Assembly (NCBI RefSeq): GCF_012844305.1
Contig: NZ_JABANE010000060.1
Span: 1-57,253 of the forward strand
Length of the DNA stretch: 57,253 nt
Direction of reading: 5' to 3'
From: Flammeovirga aprica JL-4
Lineage (GTDB): Bacteria > Bacteroidota > Bacteroidia > Cytophagales > Flammeovirgaceae
Positions 1 through 9,042 of the stretch are shown here, piece by piece (position 1 is the first letter of the stretch; each line of letters opens with the position of its first letter). Under the pieces are notes generated by a model. It ran no database searches. It was not told the DNA's origin and saw nothing but the letters and a program-made list of their open reading frames with translations. The position numbers and the translations under genes were made by a program.

Positions 1-345
1 TTTACCCTAGTTTTAAAAAGCAATTTACCATCTTAGATAAATACAACACTATAAATCTAAGGTTTTGTCTTGAAACAAAAACGAAGCAAAAAATTCAAGG
101 CTTTGAAGTCAAAAGCTAAATTCCATTCCTTTCGCCTAAATGATTTTAAACTCGCTAAAGCTCAAACAAGAAAATCATTTTTAACGGCTCAATTCATGAA
201 ATTCTTAACGCTTTTCCCTTCAATGCCGGGGAAGTTCTACCAAACGAATTAGGTAAAAAGCCACCTGGCGCGAATGTTAAGCGTAAGCGTCATTCGTGTC
301 CTACAGATCATAAGAAATCTCCTGATTTCTAAATGTCAAAAATTA
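1..345. repeat. Repeat-like or decayed mobile sequence at the left edge
   Basis: No gene can be supported here. A 60-codon frame (70-252, +) is lysine-rich and resembles no family I know. A second frame overlaps it and runs on to a stop near 327, which suggests decayed or non-coding sequence. The stretch holds short inverted repeats: CGAATG against CATTCG around 270-300, and AGAAATC-TCCT-GATTTCT at 313-330. Base composition between about 255 and 310 is richer in G and C than the surroundings. A dispersed repeat or an insertion-sequence remnant is the best guess; only a genome-wide copy search could settle it. Confidence 0.25.
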
Positions 346-434
346 AGTTTACAATGTAGTAAGCAGGAAAAAGAATATAAAATAGCTTTCAAAAGAGATA
401 CAAAGCATGTTTAAAAAATATCACCCTTTATCAA

Positions 435-941
435 TTATAAATGTGGCACTATCAATGCGTTAAATGTTTGATAAACTGTATTTATTTTATGGTCAGTCTT
501 ATTCTCTGATAATGTAAATAACAGTTCTGCTCCTATTGAAGTAAATTTTAGGTATTGATTATTGTAATTATCTCTAACATAGAAAATCTCTGCATTATGA
601 AATGAAATTGTAGACTTGCATTGTGAATAAAATGTGAGACCCAAACTTTTGTCAATTGGGGTAAAATCCCCATCATACCTACTTTCTTTTACTAATAGCC
701 CATTCTCGTAAATATTAATGATATGATTTTTATTTACATCATCATATTTAACATAAATCACCTTTTCCTGTATTCCAAGAAAAATATAAAAGTATTCAAA
801 TTGACTTTTCGATTGTGATAACAATAAGTTATTTATAGTATCAAACTCAGATACATAATTAAATTTATCATTATTATGACTTTTATAATTTACATTACAA
901 TCCTGATAAATAAAGGCAAGTATAATGAATAGTGCTTTCAT
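435..941 (-). CDS. Hypothetical protein, probably exported
   Basis: This 168-residue protein is not recognised. It begins MKALFIILAFIYQDC, a short hydrophobic stretch ending in a cysteine that could be an unusual lipoprotein signal or a weak signal peptide. The rest is polar and rich in Asn, Tyr, Lys and Asp, with no visible catalytic motif. It stands alone on the minus strand among other small minus-strand genes (1052-1228 and 1398-1949), with AT-rich spacers and no convincing promoter. It could be a periplasmic or lipid-anchored protein of an accessory region. That it is a gene is fairly likely from frame length in AT-rich DNA; its function is unknown. Confidence 0.5.
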   Translation of the reverse strand: MKALFIILAFIYQDCNVNYKSHNNDKFNYVSEFDTINNLLLSQSKSQFEYFYIFLGIQEKVIYVKYDDVNKNHIINIYENGLLVKESRYDGDFTPIDKSLGLTFYSQCKSTISFHNAEIFYVRDNYNNQYLKFTSIGAELLFTLSENKTDHKINTVYQTFNALIVPHL

Positions 942-1051
942 CGTTTATTAGTTTTTAATTCTCCCAGTTGTTTGAGTATATTATTTAGTTACCCCAGTAC
1001 CTTGTACTAAAACCTCCAACTAGTGGAAACAAAATAACTCAATGTCTCAAT

Positions 1052-1228
1052 TTATTTACAATTGAATTGAAAAATGATAATATACAATACTAATACTATC
1101 AAACACAATAATATGAACGCCATTTCAGACATGTAAAACCCATGTTTACTTTCAGATAAAAAATATATAAAAATCACTCCTACAGCTAGAATTGTAATCC
1201 ATATTTTCAAAAAGTTTTTTACTCTCAT
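1052..1228 (-). CDS. Small two-TM membrane protein
   Basis: This is a 58-codon minus-strand frame with ATG at 1228 and TAA at 1052. The translation starts MRVKNFLKIWITILAVGV and contains two hydrophobic helices (about residues 8-24 and 36-53), separated by a short polar turn with Ser-Glu-Ser-Lys-His-Gly. A basic N-terminus before the first helix and the Cys-Lys C-terminus suggest a helical hairpin with both ends in the cytoplasm. It occupies an otherwise empty spacer between two small exported-protein genes on the same strand. No family was recognised. The regular alternation of hydrophobic segments in AT-rich DNA can arise by chance, so the call is tentative. Confidence 0.45.
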   Translation of the reverse strand: MRVKNFLKIWITILAVGVIFIYFLSESKHGFYMSEMAFILLCLIVLVLYIIIFQFNCK

Positions 1229-1397
1229 TTGAAACCTTATTTAATTGTTTTAAAATCATTATGGTGAGCTATTGAAATCAAATTAATGGAAACAGTGGAA
1301 AAGTAACCTTTACTAGATAATACAACGGATAACTATACTGTCAATATAGCAGGTCCAGTTGTTCATAAAGTCTAAAATAGTTTGCTATTAACTTCTA

Positions 1398-1949
1398 TCA
1401 CAAGTTACAATTTAATTCTTCCAACCGATCCCTTAAATCCAATTTCAATGATTCACAATACTCAGTACCAGGCCTGCTTTCATAAAATAATACCAAAATA
1501 ATAGAGTATGTATAATCAAAGCTTCCACTTTCTCTATGCTCTGGTAAAAATGGAAGATCGCCCCATATTTCTTTGTCTGAGTAGTGAGGATGATATAAAT
1601 CAAGATGAAATAGATAATACAAAAATTCGATCTTTTTACAATCCGATTGAATATTCTGATAAATGACGGATAAGTCCTTTTTTGCCTCTATTTTTTCAAC
1701 TTCCAACGAATCAAATATTTCATTCAATTGGTAATCGTCTGGATCAAGTTTATAGTTGCTTAAAACTTCAGTGATGCTTTTTAAATAACTGCTATCCAAG
1801 TGTATTAATACATCTTCAAAATGACAAGTGCTACTCGCCTTTATTGTATCTAATTCTTGCATTGAAGATGATGTTTTGGATTGATTTGATACTTTATATG
1901 GAGAACATCCAATTAAGATTGACATTAGAACAAATAAGATAACCTTCAT
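1398..1949 (-). CDS. Hypothetical lipoprotein
   Basis: This 183-residue protein begins MKVILFVLMSILIGCS, a clear lipoprotein signal with the lipobox Leu-Ile-Gly-Cys and lipidation expected at Cys15. The mature part is acidic, with many Asp, Glu, Ser and Leu residues, and has no motif I recognise. It probably sits on the periplasmic face of the inner or outer membrane. It is on the same strand as the PAS-LuxR regulator upstream (2012-2704), with about 60 nt between them, so they could share a transcript. Nothing in the sequence assigns a biochemical role. Confidence 0.6.
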   Translation of the reverse strand: MKVILFVLMSILIGCSPYKVSNQSKTSSSMQELDTIKASSTCHFEDVLIHLDSSYLKSITEVLSNYKLDPDDYQLNEIFDSLEVEKIEAKKDLSVIYQNIQSDCKKIEFLYYLFHLDLYHPHYSDKEIWGDLPFLPEHRESGSFDYTYSIILVLFYESRPGTEYCESLKLDLRDRLEELNCNL

Positions 1950-2011
1950 AAATGCTGTATTTTAATACGGAAATTTGCCTCTTTTAAGCATAATAAAAGT
2001 CAATTAGACTA

Positions 2012-2704
2012 TCAAATCAACTGCATAGACATAGCCACCTGCACTGCTTCCGTCGTATTCCCTACGGCCATTTTAGAAATGATATTCTGACGATGTGTGT
2101 TTACAGTATTGACAGAGATATTGAGTTTGTCTGATATTTGTTTGCTTAGAAGTCCGTCTCCGATTTCCTTTAGCACTTGGATTTCTCTTTTTGATAGATC
2201 GTAATTTTTTTGTTCCCTCGGAAATACCTTCACATCTCCTGTTTCAGTATTGATCACTTGAGCAGTACAGACTTTAGGTACATTGGGTTGCATGGATTGG
2301 TCCACGATGCCTAATGTGTATTTTAGGTTTTGCTGATCTTCTGTCATTTCTAATACCAAATGCTTCTCGATTACCCAAACGTAATCTCCCTTTGCGTTTC
2401 TGATTCTATACTCAGTAACATATTGTACATTGAACAAATCAAGATCTCCTTCTGCCATTAAATTAAGAAAATAACCGCTCATATAGTTGAGATGCTGAAT
2501 GTCTTCGGGGTGGACTTCCTTGTCCATAAATCCTTTTTGGAGGTCCTCGTCGTTTTCAAAATCCCAGCCAAATATCTTATCGTAATTTCTGGAGATGTAG
2601 GTATGATACTTTTTTTCAAAATCGAAAATAGTGACACAGCTTCCTAACCTTTCGATTTGCCTTACAGTTGTAATATATTGATTTACAGATTTATCAAGTT
2701 CCAT
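2012..2704 (-). CDS. PAS-LuxR family transcriptional regulator
   Basis: This is a DNA-binding regulator of 230 residues. Residues about 20-140 read as a PAS fold: the stretch with YHTYISRNYDKIFGW is typical of the PAS core, and a later WVIEKH strand matches the PAC region. Residues about 165-230 form a LuxR/GerE helix-turn-helix, with SKREIQVLKEIGDGLLSKQI and then NISVNTVNTHRQNI as recognition helix. There is no receiver domain and no membrane segment, so it probably senses a cytoplasmic ligand or redox cue through PAS. Single PAS-LuxR proteins are common in Bacteroidota. It is divergent from the TonB receptor at 2846, which it might control; that link is inference from position only. Confidence 0.85.
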   Translation of the reverse strand: MELDKSVNQYITTVRQIERLGSCVTIFDFEKKYHTYISRNYDKIFGWDFENDEDLQKGFMDKEVHPEDIQHLNYMSGYFLNLMAEGDLDLFNVQYVTEYRIRNAKGDYVWVIEKHLVLEMTEDQQNLKYTLGIVDQSMQPNVPKVCTAQVINTETGDVKVFPREQKNYDLSKREIQVLKEIGDGLLSKQISDKLNISVNTVNTHRQNIISKMAVGNTTEAVQVAMSMQLI

Positions 2705-2767
2705 AAGTAAGTTCTTTAATAGTTGAAGTTAATGAATGAGTATCCCAAAAATCATTATTTTTCAGTA

Positions 2768-2798
2768 TTGAATCAGTAGTTAAAATACGCTCTCTTTG
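2768..2798 (+). promoter_or_regulatory. Possible promoter of the TonB receptor gene
   Basis: A TTG at 2768-2770 is followed after 20 nt by TCTCTTTG (2791-2798). This approximates the Bacteroidota sigma consensus (TTG, about 19 nt, TAnnTTTG), with one mismatch in the TA. Transcription would start near 2804, about 40 nt before the ATG at 2846. Confidence 0.35.
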
Positions 2799-2845
2799 TA
2801 AAAGGAAAAATACAATCATCATCATTTTAAAAAAGAGATCAAAAC

Positions 2846-5179
2846 ATGAAAAATATCCTTTTGCTACTATTTTTTTGCGTTACGAATATACAAGCTCAAA
2901 ATTTAATCCACACTGTTTCTGGAAAAGTCATTGATAAAGATACACAGCAACCCTTGATTGGTGTACTAGTTTTCACACATTATAACGATACCACTATTTC
3001 GAATACTACCAATATTGATGGTCAATTTGAATTAAAATTACCGATGGGCCGTTATAATCTTCAGTTTCAGATGTTGGGTTATCAATCTTTTGTGCAAGAA
3101 GAAGTGGCGGTTCCTAATGCCTATGGCAATAACATCAGTGTTGCATTACAAGAAGATGAGACCGTTCTGAATGAGGTGGAAGTGGTGTATAAATCATCCA
3201 AAGATGAGCCTCAAAATACGATGGCAATTGCCTCAGGTAGGCAGTTTACGGTAGAAGAAAGCAGTCGTTATGCAGGTGGATTTGATGATCCGGCAAGATT
3301 GGCAACAGCATTTGCGGGAGTGGCAGGTTCTACGGGTTCTAATGGTATGGTGATTCGTGGTAATGCTCCAAAAGGGGTTTTATGGCAGGTGGAAGATTTG
3401 CCTATTCCTGATCCCAGTCACTTGTCAAATATTGTTGCTTTTGGAGGTGGAAGTGTGACGGCTTTGAGTACGTATGTAATGGATAATTCTGATTTTTATA
3501 CAGGTGCTTTTACTTCTGATTATGGTAATGCCATGGCTGGTGTTTTTGATTTATCGTTGCGAACAGGTAATGCCGAAAAGAGATCGTATCAAGCGCAATT
3601 GGGAGTGAATGGAATTGATTTTGGTGCTGAAGGGCCTATTAAAAAAGGAAGTGATGCCACGTATTTATTCAATTACCGTTATTCTACTTTTGCTTTGCTG
3701 GCACCAATTTTACCGGAGGAAATGGGTTTCCTGGGCTATCAAGATTTATCTTTTAAAGTGAATATTCCTACTAAAAATGGTGGCGAATGGAACATTTGGG
3801 CTGTGGGTGGTGCTGATCGTCAATATAGAGATGCTTCAAGAGATTCTACTGATTGGACCTTTGATGATGCCAACCAATCTTTTTCTACCAATATTCTGTT
3901 TGGTGGTTCTGGTGTGTCTTATCAGGTGCCTGTCAATAAAAAGGGGTATTGGAAAAATATTGTAGGTTTTACGGGGAACTCTACCTATTGGTCTTCTTCT
4001 GAGCTTGACAATCAAATGGTCAATCATACATTAGATGATTTTAAAAATGTACAGTATGACTTCTCTTACAAAACGTACCTGCATTATAAATTCAGCAAAA
4101 AACATACGAACCGAACAGGTTTGACCATCACCCAAAAACATTATGATATCAATATGCAACAAGCAGAGCAAATGGGCGATCCGTTGGAAACATTTGCTGT
4201 GGGTAATGGGAACAGTCTGTTTGTACAAGCTTATACGCAATCCAAGTTTCAACTTTCTCAAAAATGGTCTATGAATGTGGGGGTATATGGACAGTATTTT
4301 GAGGGAACGAATGCTTTGTCAATAGAACCGAGAGCGGCGTTGAAATATCAGATTAACCCTTGGCATTCGTTGTCTTTCAGCTATGGTTTACATAGTCAAA
4401 TGGAAGCACTGCACTATTATTTAATGCCTCAAAATGTGGAGGGTGTGGAAACATATCCGAATCAATCTCTAGACTTCTCCAAGGCACATCATTATGTATT
4501 AGGCTATAATTGGAACATCAATAATAATTTGAGATTTAAATCAGAAATCTTCTATCAAGACCTATTCAATATCCCAGTGATAGAAGGCAATTATTTTTCG
4601 ATGTTGAACCTTACACATCAGTGGTTTGTGGACGCTCCTTTGGTCAATGATGGAACGGGGAGAAATATTGGTTTAGATCTTACTTTTGAACAGTTTCTAA
4701 AGAAAGGCTATTATTATACCATCACTTCTTCCCTATTTGATTCAAAATACGTGGGCGGTGATGGTGTTGAGCGAAATTCCCAATTCAACAAACGTTATGT
4801 TGTCAATATTTTGGGAGGTAAAGAATGGACTGTTGGAAGGGAACGTAATAAGACATTATCATTAAATGGTAAATTTACTTTTATGGGTGGAGATAGAAGA
4901 CATCCATTAAAGGAACAGGAGACGATTGAACAAGGAGAAATTGTATATGATTATGAGCGTGCTTACAGTGAACAATTTCCATCAAGCAAAATTCTGAGTG
5001 TGAGTATGCTTTATAAAATCATGAAACCGAAGTATACTTCTCAATGGACGATTCAGATCATCAATGCTTTGGGAGCTCCTGAATATTATGGGTATAGTTA
5101 TAATCAAAAAACGGGAGCAATTACAGATGATACGGATGTTTTGGTATTGCCGAATATTGCATATAAGGTGATGTTTTAG
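2846..5179 (+). CDS. TonB-dependent receptor with carboxypeptidase-regulatory-like N-terminus
   Basis: This is an outer-membrane receptor of 777 residues for TonB-driven uptake. A signal peptide (MKNILLLLFFCVTNIQAQ) is followed by a carboxypeptidase-D regulatory-like beta sandwich (about 22-110, starting VSGKVIDKDTQQPLIGVLVF). A plug domain follows (about 125-240, including NGMVIRGNAPKGVLWQVEDL), then a barrel that ends in the aromatic C-terminus YKVMF. The N-terminal extension is the form usual in Bacteroidota. No SusD partner lies next to it, so it is not a standard glycan-utilisation pair; the substrate could be a metal chelate, peptide or other ligand. It is a single-gene unit closed by a hairpin at 5231. 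The divergent PAS-LuxR gene is a possible regulator. Confidence 0.88.
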   Translation: MKNILLLLFFCVTNIQAQNLIHTVSGKVIDKDTQQPLIGVLVFTHYNDTTISNTTNIDGQFELKLPMGRYNLQFQMLGYQSFVQEEVAVPNAYGNNISVALQEDETVLNEVEVVYKSSKDEPQNTMAIASGRQFTVEESSRYAGGFDDPARLATAFAGVAGSTGSNGMVIRGNAPKGVLWQVEDLPIPDPSHLSNIVAFGGGSVTALSTYVMDNSDFYTGAFTSDYGNAMAGVFDLSLRTGNAEKRSYQAQLGVNGIDFGAEGPIKKGSDATYLFNYRYSTFALLAPILPEEMGFLGYQDLSFKVNIPTKNGGEWNIWAVGGADRQYRDASRDSTDWTFDDANQSFSTNILFGGSGVSYQVPVNKKGYWKNIVGFTGNSTYWSSSELDNQMVNHTLDDFKNVQYDFSYKTYLHYKFSKKHTNRTGLTITQKHYDINMQQAEQMGDPLETFAVGNGNSLFVQAYTQSKFQLSQKWSMNVGVYGQYFEGTNALSIEPRAALKYQINPWHSLSFSYGLHSQMEALHYYLMPQNVEGVETYPNQSLDFSKAHHYVLGYNWNINNNLRFKSEIFYQDLFNIPVIEGNYFSMLNLTHQWFVDAPLVNDGTGRNIGLDLTFEQFLKKGYYYTITSSLFDSKYVGGDGVERNSQFNKRYVVNILGGKEWTVGRERNKTLSLNGKFTFMGGDRRHPLKEQETIEQGEIVYDYERAYSEQFPSSKILSVSMLYKIMKPKYTSQWTIQIINALGAPEYYGYSYNQKTGAITDDTDVLVLPNIAYKVMF

Positions 5180-5230
5180 GCATTCTATTTATATAGATTT
5201 CCAGTGTAATACTGAGGGAATTGGACAAAA

Positions 5231-5262
5231 TAAAACCCTAGCTAAAAGTAGTTAGGGTTTTA
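5231..5262. terminator. Bidirectional terminator hairpin
   Basis: TAAAACCCTA (5231-5240) is complementary to TAGGGTTTTA (5253-5262), and the inner bases can extend the stem. A and T tracts flank it on both sides. It lies between the convergent TonB receptor and exonuclease genes. Confidence 0.75.
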
Positions 5263-5362
5263 TACTCTCTTTGTACTTATCTATATATTTATGTCTAAAT
5301 CTCAACTATATAACACTATGGTATACTGTTAAGTTCCCTGTCTTCAAAATTGTGTTCATTCT

Positions 5363-6358
5363 TTAATACTGAAAACGTTTCACAGGTTCTATAATATCAA
5401 GATTCTTAATCGCATTTACTAATAACTTACCACAAGCAATACTATCAGATAATGCTACGTGATGTTCGAGTTCAATATCATAACGGTCACATAATGTATT
5501 CAGTTTGTAATTATCCAACTTTACATTATCAGCATAGATTTTCTTAGTATCAAACCATTTACGACCATGTATCACATTATTGTAATCATGTCCATAACGT
5601 TTTGATGTATTATAATACACATTCGCGTCAAAATTAGCTCCGCTGTGATAAACAATAGGATAATCTTTTACAAATGCTTCAAACTCTTGTAAAACTGTTA
5701 AAGGGTCTTCCCCATTTTCAAGTAAGAATTGACGGTCAAACTTTAATCCTTTACGTTGCCAAATACCAAAATTATCTTCACACCTTAGATATTTATCAAA
5801 GGTTTCAACTATCTCTCCATTCACAAACTTAGCTGCTGAAATAGAATTCATTGAATCACGCTTTGAATTAGATGTTTCTACATCAAAGGCAATAAATGTA
5901 TTATCCTTAAATATATTATCCATTACTGATTTACTAGCATCAATGCGTGCTTGATGAGCTTTTTCCATATTTGATTTAATAGTGTCTATCAAATATGTAC
6001 TATTATTATCCAACGGCGTATACATGTCTTTAATACTGCCCATTCGTTTAATAAGATAAGACAACAAATCCGATTCCAGAATAAAAGTCGGATGATCATA
6101 ATCCTCAAATGCCATAGGATCCTTAATACCATCAAGCATCTTGTTAAACTCTTCTACATAAAATGATAATAACTGACTATCATACCCAGCTATTATATAA
6201 ATTGCAGAATTTGTAAATTCAAACACTGTATCTGGAAATGCTCCTAGTTTTCCTAAATCTCTTGCATATTCGGTATCGCATGAATGATTTTCAAAAAATA
6301 CTGTTTTGTTATAAAAGAAGTCTGTGCTACTGTTAATTGTTTTGATTAATATGTCCAT
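5363..6358 (-). CDS. DEDDh-family exonuclease with an unrecognised N-terminal domain
   Basis: The C-terminal half of this 331-residue protein is an RNase T / DNA polymerase III epsilon-type 3'-5' exonuclease. Exo I is FIAFDVET (Asp159, Glu161), Exo II is SGANFDANVYY (Asp244) and Exo III is HHVALSDSIACGKL (His300, Asp305), so the full DEDDh metal-binding set is present. Residues 1-150 match nothing I recognise; they are acidic and look helical toward the end. The protein has no signal peptide and should be cytoplasmic. Stand-alone proteins of this kind act in repair, RNA trimming or mobile-element biology, and nothing nearby tells which. The gene stands alone, with about 530 nt of empty sequence upstream. 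Confidence 0.78.
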   Translation of the reverse strand: MDILIKTINSSTDFFYNKTVFFENHSCDTEYARDLGKLGAFPDTVFEFTNSAIYIIAGYDSQLLSFYVEEFNKMLDGIKDPMAFEDYDHPTFILESDLLSYLIKRMGSIKDMYTPLDNNSTYLIDTIKSNMEKAHQARIDASKSVMDNIFKDNTFIAFDVETSNSKRDSMNSISAAKFVNGEIVETFDKYLRCEDNFGIWQRKGLKFDRQFLLENGEDPLTVLQEFEAFVKDYPIVYHSGANFDANVYYNTSKRYGHDYNNVIHGRKWFDTKKIYADNVKLDNYKLNTLCDRYDIELEHHVALSDSIACGKLLVNAIKNLDIIEPVKRFQY

Positions 6359-6826
6359 AATTATTTTTTTGTGATAAGGAAAAAGGGGGTCAACTTATCA
6401 ACCTCCTATCTTTTAATTAACTTTCACATATAATAATGTATCTCAAACTCTGCTATGCTTGTAATTCTTTTGATTATGTCTATCTAACCTTTAAATACCT
6501 TTATCAAAAGGAGTATTATTAAAGGTGATAAGAATTAAATTAGACATTTCATTTTTTCTAAACGGATATAGACCTTATAGAACAAAGTAAATATCAATCA
6601 AATTAAAGTTTGAAATTAGGTTTATTATCGGGAAAAGAATATTTATTATTTTTTTATAAAACGATTAAAAACTATTATATTTTTTCATGATGAACACTTA
6701 AATTAAGTGGGGTAAATGATTATTAAAACTATATTTTTGATAGCTTCGTAAGCTTAGTATTAGTTAAAGAATATGGATGCCATAACTTTTTGATTTCAAA
6801 CTTGAAATCTATTATTCTTGTGATAA
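6359..6826. other. AT-rich intergenic region with no gene seen
   Basis: I see no open frame with coding character, no RNA fold and no repeat in this stretch beyond weak TTATCA/TGATAA symmetry near 6500. It presumably contains the promoter of the minus-strand exonuclease, but no consensus promoter could be placed. Confidence 0.5.
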
Positions 6827-6859
6827 AAGTCCTCATTCTAAATTTATGAATAAGGACTT
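6827..6859 (-). terminator. Terminator of the 6887-7351 gene
   Basis: AAGTCCTCATTC (6827-6838) pairs with GAATAAGGACTT (6848-6859) with one mismatch, around a 9-nt loop. On the minus strand it follows the stop codon of the small secreted-protein gene and is followed by a short T-rich tract. Confidence 0.65.
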
Positions 6860-6886
6860 AATATCTTCTATTCTTCTTTTTATAAA

Positions 6887-7351
6887 TTAAAAATCAACAT
6901 CCGCCGAATCTCTTAAATACAAAAGATGATCTTGAGCAAGATTTATTAATGAAATTTGAAACTCAAACTTGAAGTTAGGTGAACTTGATCCGGCATTATC
7001 AGCATTGCTGTATTCTGTAGTACGCAACGAATAAAGCACATCTTTCTTTTGAGTGTAATACCCATTCGTTCTGCTATTAAACTTAAGTTTTACATCATAG
7101 TATTTCTCTATATTCTTTTTTAAAGTCTCAAACTTTGATGTTGTTAAATAAGTCGATGATTTAAAAATAGCAGTGTATACAATATCGTCTTGATCTTTGA
7201 ATACTTTTATTTCACCTCTATGACCACCTAAAGAAGTGATAGTGGCAGTTGAATGTCCATATTTTTCTCCTAATACAACACCTTTAATACTTTGAGCATT
7301 AGTAATAGTTGCTAGTGCTAAGGTTAATGCAAATAATAAGATTCTTTTCAT
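6887..7351 (-). CDS. Hypothetical secreted protein
   Basis: This 154-residue protein has a standard signal peptide (MKRILLFALTLALATITNAQ, cleavage before Ser21). The mature part has alternating polar and hydrophobic residues with many Tyr, Lys and Thr, and looks like a small mixed alpha/beta periplasmic protein. It contains KGVVLGEKYGHSTATI near its N-terminus. No family was recognised. It is a single-gene unit with its own terminator. A 14-bp palindrome lies about 190 bp upstream at 7540-7553. Its role is unknown. Confidence 0.6.
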   Translation of the reverse strand: MKRILLFALTLALATITNAQSIKGVVLGEKYGHSTATITSLGGHRGEIKVFKDQDDIVYTAIFKSSTYLTTSKFETLKKNIEKYYDVKLKFNSRTNGYYTQKKDVLYSLRTTEYSNADNAGSSSPNFKFEFQISLINLAQDHLLYLRDSADVDF

Positions 7352-7539
7352 AATTGATATATTAGTGTTAATTGATAATAGTACTTCCCATGCTACAATT
7401 TAAAATTTGTTGATTCAAAAAGCACCTCTATCATCAGCATAGATTAATTTTCTTATCCATTTCGCAAGCCTTTCTTTTGTTGTCATCTCTTATGATAAAT
7501 GAAAAATCTCTTGACTTACGGTCTATGTAAATTTAACTA

Positions 7540-7553
7540 TTCTTACGTAAGAA
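7540..7553. promoter_or_regulatory. 14-bp perfect palindrome, possible operator
   Basis: TTCTTACGTAAGAA is perfectly self-complementary. It lies in the 306-nt spacer between the minus-strand genes at 7351 and 7658, upstream of the smaller one. The rest of this spacer shows no gene. A regulator site is one reading; a chance palindrome is possible. Confidence 0.25.
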
Positions 7554-7657
7554 ATCGGTGTATGGTAAGATTTATTAAAGATTAATAAGAGACTAGAGTT
7601 CTTATTCGTAAACGGAAAATAATTAGAGCATGTTTGAACATTATCAGAAGCGAAGTA

Positions 7658-8716
7658 TTAAAATGCCTCACTCAACCTAAAGTAAAATCCCCAGTCACCA
7701 TCTCCTTGTGCAATATCAAAACCTACTTTTGAATTGGTATCTTTAAGATAAGTGTATCTAAATCCAACACCTCCACCAGGCAATAAACGTCCGTCATCTG
7801 CTTTATTGTTTGCACCAAAAACCGTAGCTACTCCTGCAAAGCCTACCATGCCCCATCTTTCTGTAAAATTACACCTGTATTCTGCTTGCAATGCAATAAT
7901 GCTATTCCCTCTAAAACGGCCATAAGAATAACCTCTGATATCTGTTTCACCCACCACAAATTGATGGTTGAAATTGACATCTCCCACGCTCATTCCAGTA
8001 AACAAACGAGTAGCAAAAACATCTTTATTTCTTCTTACTGGAAAATAATGATTGTATTCTAATGTTAACTGATTTGATTTCTGAGTATTACCAAGAAAGG
8101 CTGGATGTGTCACAAAGTTAGTCTTAATTAAGTAACCACTGCGAGGGTATGAAACATTGGAACGTTTGTCTATAGAAACCTCAAGGGTTAAACCATGAAT
8201 AGTAGAGGTGTTTTGTGGTATATCTGATGAGAAGGTTGTATTGAAACGGGTATAAGTATAGCCCATTCCGGCATAAATGTCCTTGAAGACTTTTCTACTT
8301 ACCTGTAAATCTGCATAATCCAGAACTGCATTATAACGGTACCAACGATTGATTTTACTTCCTACAAATGTCTGGAAATTGAAATCACCAACTCCTGCCA
8401 CAGTAGAAATTCTCCACTTGTCTTCATTGAGATAAAACTGACCAAATGCCATTACCATCCATGTCCGGCTTTCACTATACATGGAAAAAACACCTACAGA
8501 AGATGAAGGGGAAAGTGTATCTTTTTCAGATGGATTGAACATCAAAACGGGTATTGCACCGATTGTGGCTCCTGATTGTACACCATAATCTACATATGGA
8601 AGCGGTATGAATTTAGCCTTGCCCTTTATTCTGTCTGAACCTCCTCCCATGCCTCCAAGTTGTGCAAAACTAGATAAAGAGAGTAATGAAAATAAAAAAA
8701 TGAATAAAAATCTCAT
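7658..8716 (-). CDS. Omp85 (BamA/TamA)-type outer-membrane barrel protein without POTRA domains
   Basis: This 352-residue protein has a signal peptide (MRFLFIFLFSLLSLSSFAQ) and then almost only beta-barrel sequence. The diagnostic Omp85 signature is the Arg-Gly-Tyr loop in GETDIRGYSYGRFRGN near residue 270, followed by ALQAEYR. GGGVGFRYTYL occurs near the end, and the C-terminus finishes in an aromatic residue (LSEAF). Full-length BamA or TamA has several N-terminal POTRA repeats of about 75 residues; none fits here, so this is the short surface-antigen form common in Bacteroidota. Its job could be surface-lipoprotein handling or a specialised translocator. A GGMGGGS linker follows the signal sequence. 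It is a single gene with no obvious partner. Confidence 0.8.
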   Translation of the reverse strand: MRFLFIFLFSLLSLSSFAQLGGMGGGSDRIKGKAKFIPLPYVDYGVQSGATIGAIPVLMFNPSEKDTLSPSSSVGVFSMYSESRTWMVMAFGQFYLNEDKWRISTVAGVGDFNFQTFVGSKINRWYRYNAVLDYADLQVSRKVFKDIYAGMGYTYTRFNTTFSSDIPQNTSTIHGLTLEVSIDKRSNVSYPRSGYLIKTNFVTHPAFLGNTQKSNQLTLEYNHYFPVRRNKDVFATRLFTGMSVGDVNFNHQFVVGETDIRGYSYGRFRGNSIIALQAEYRCNFTERWGMVGFAGVATVFGANNKADDGRLLPGGGVGFRYTYLKDTNSKVGFDIAQGDGDWGFYFRLSEAF

Positions 8717-8914
8717 CAGTTGTGAATTTTGTTTTCTTTACCTTTAAAAGTGTGAGAAAGGTTGGAAAACCCTATCTATTAATATGTTTAATTACTTTTT
8801 ATAGGGAGGCTACTATATTCTGACTTAGCATTCTCCAATAAAATATAATGATATCATACGGCACAAACTGAACAATCGTTCAATTTAAAAAGATAAATAT
8901 TTATAAAATGCAAA

Positions 8915-8939
8915 ACCCCACCTAAATTTTAGGCGGGGT
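8915..8939 (-). terminator. Terminator-like hairpin with no assigned gene
   Basis: ACCCCACCTAA (8915-8925) pairs with TTAGGCGGGGT (8929-8939) with one mismatch. Reading the minus strand, it is followed by TTTTGCATTTT, so it would stop leftward transcription. No gene ends just before it, which points to an unannotated short transcript. Confidence 0.55.
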
Positions 8940-9042
8940 ATCTACAATCAAAACAGTAAATAATCAAATCTTGAAGCAAGGTTAGTTATTTCATTAAACT
9001 TAATAATACATCATTTACAACGATCTCATTTATCAATTTCTT

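Noticed and set aside
70..252. 60-codon plus-strand frame at the left edge
   Set aside because: It is Lys/Phe-rich, has no family resemblance and is overlapped by another open frame, so I treat the area as repeat-like rather than a gene.
1300..1376. Short plus-strand frame encoding DNTTDNYTVNIAGPVVHKV
   Set aside because: It has about 22 codons, no start codon and a stop close upstream; it could be a gene remnant but cannot be supported.
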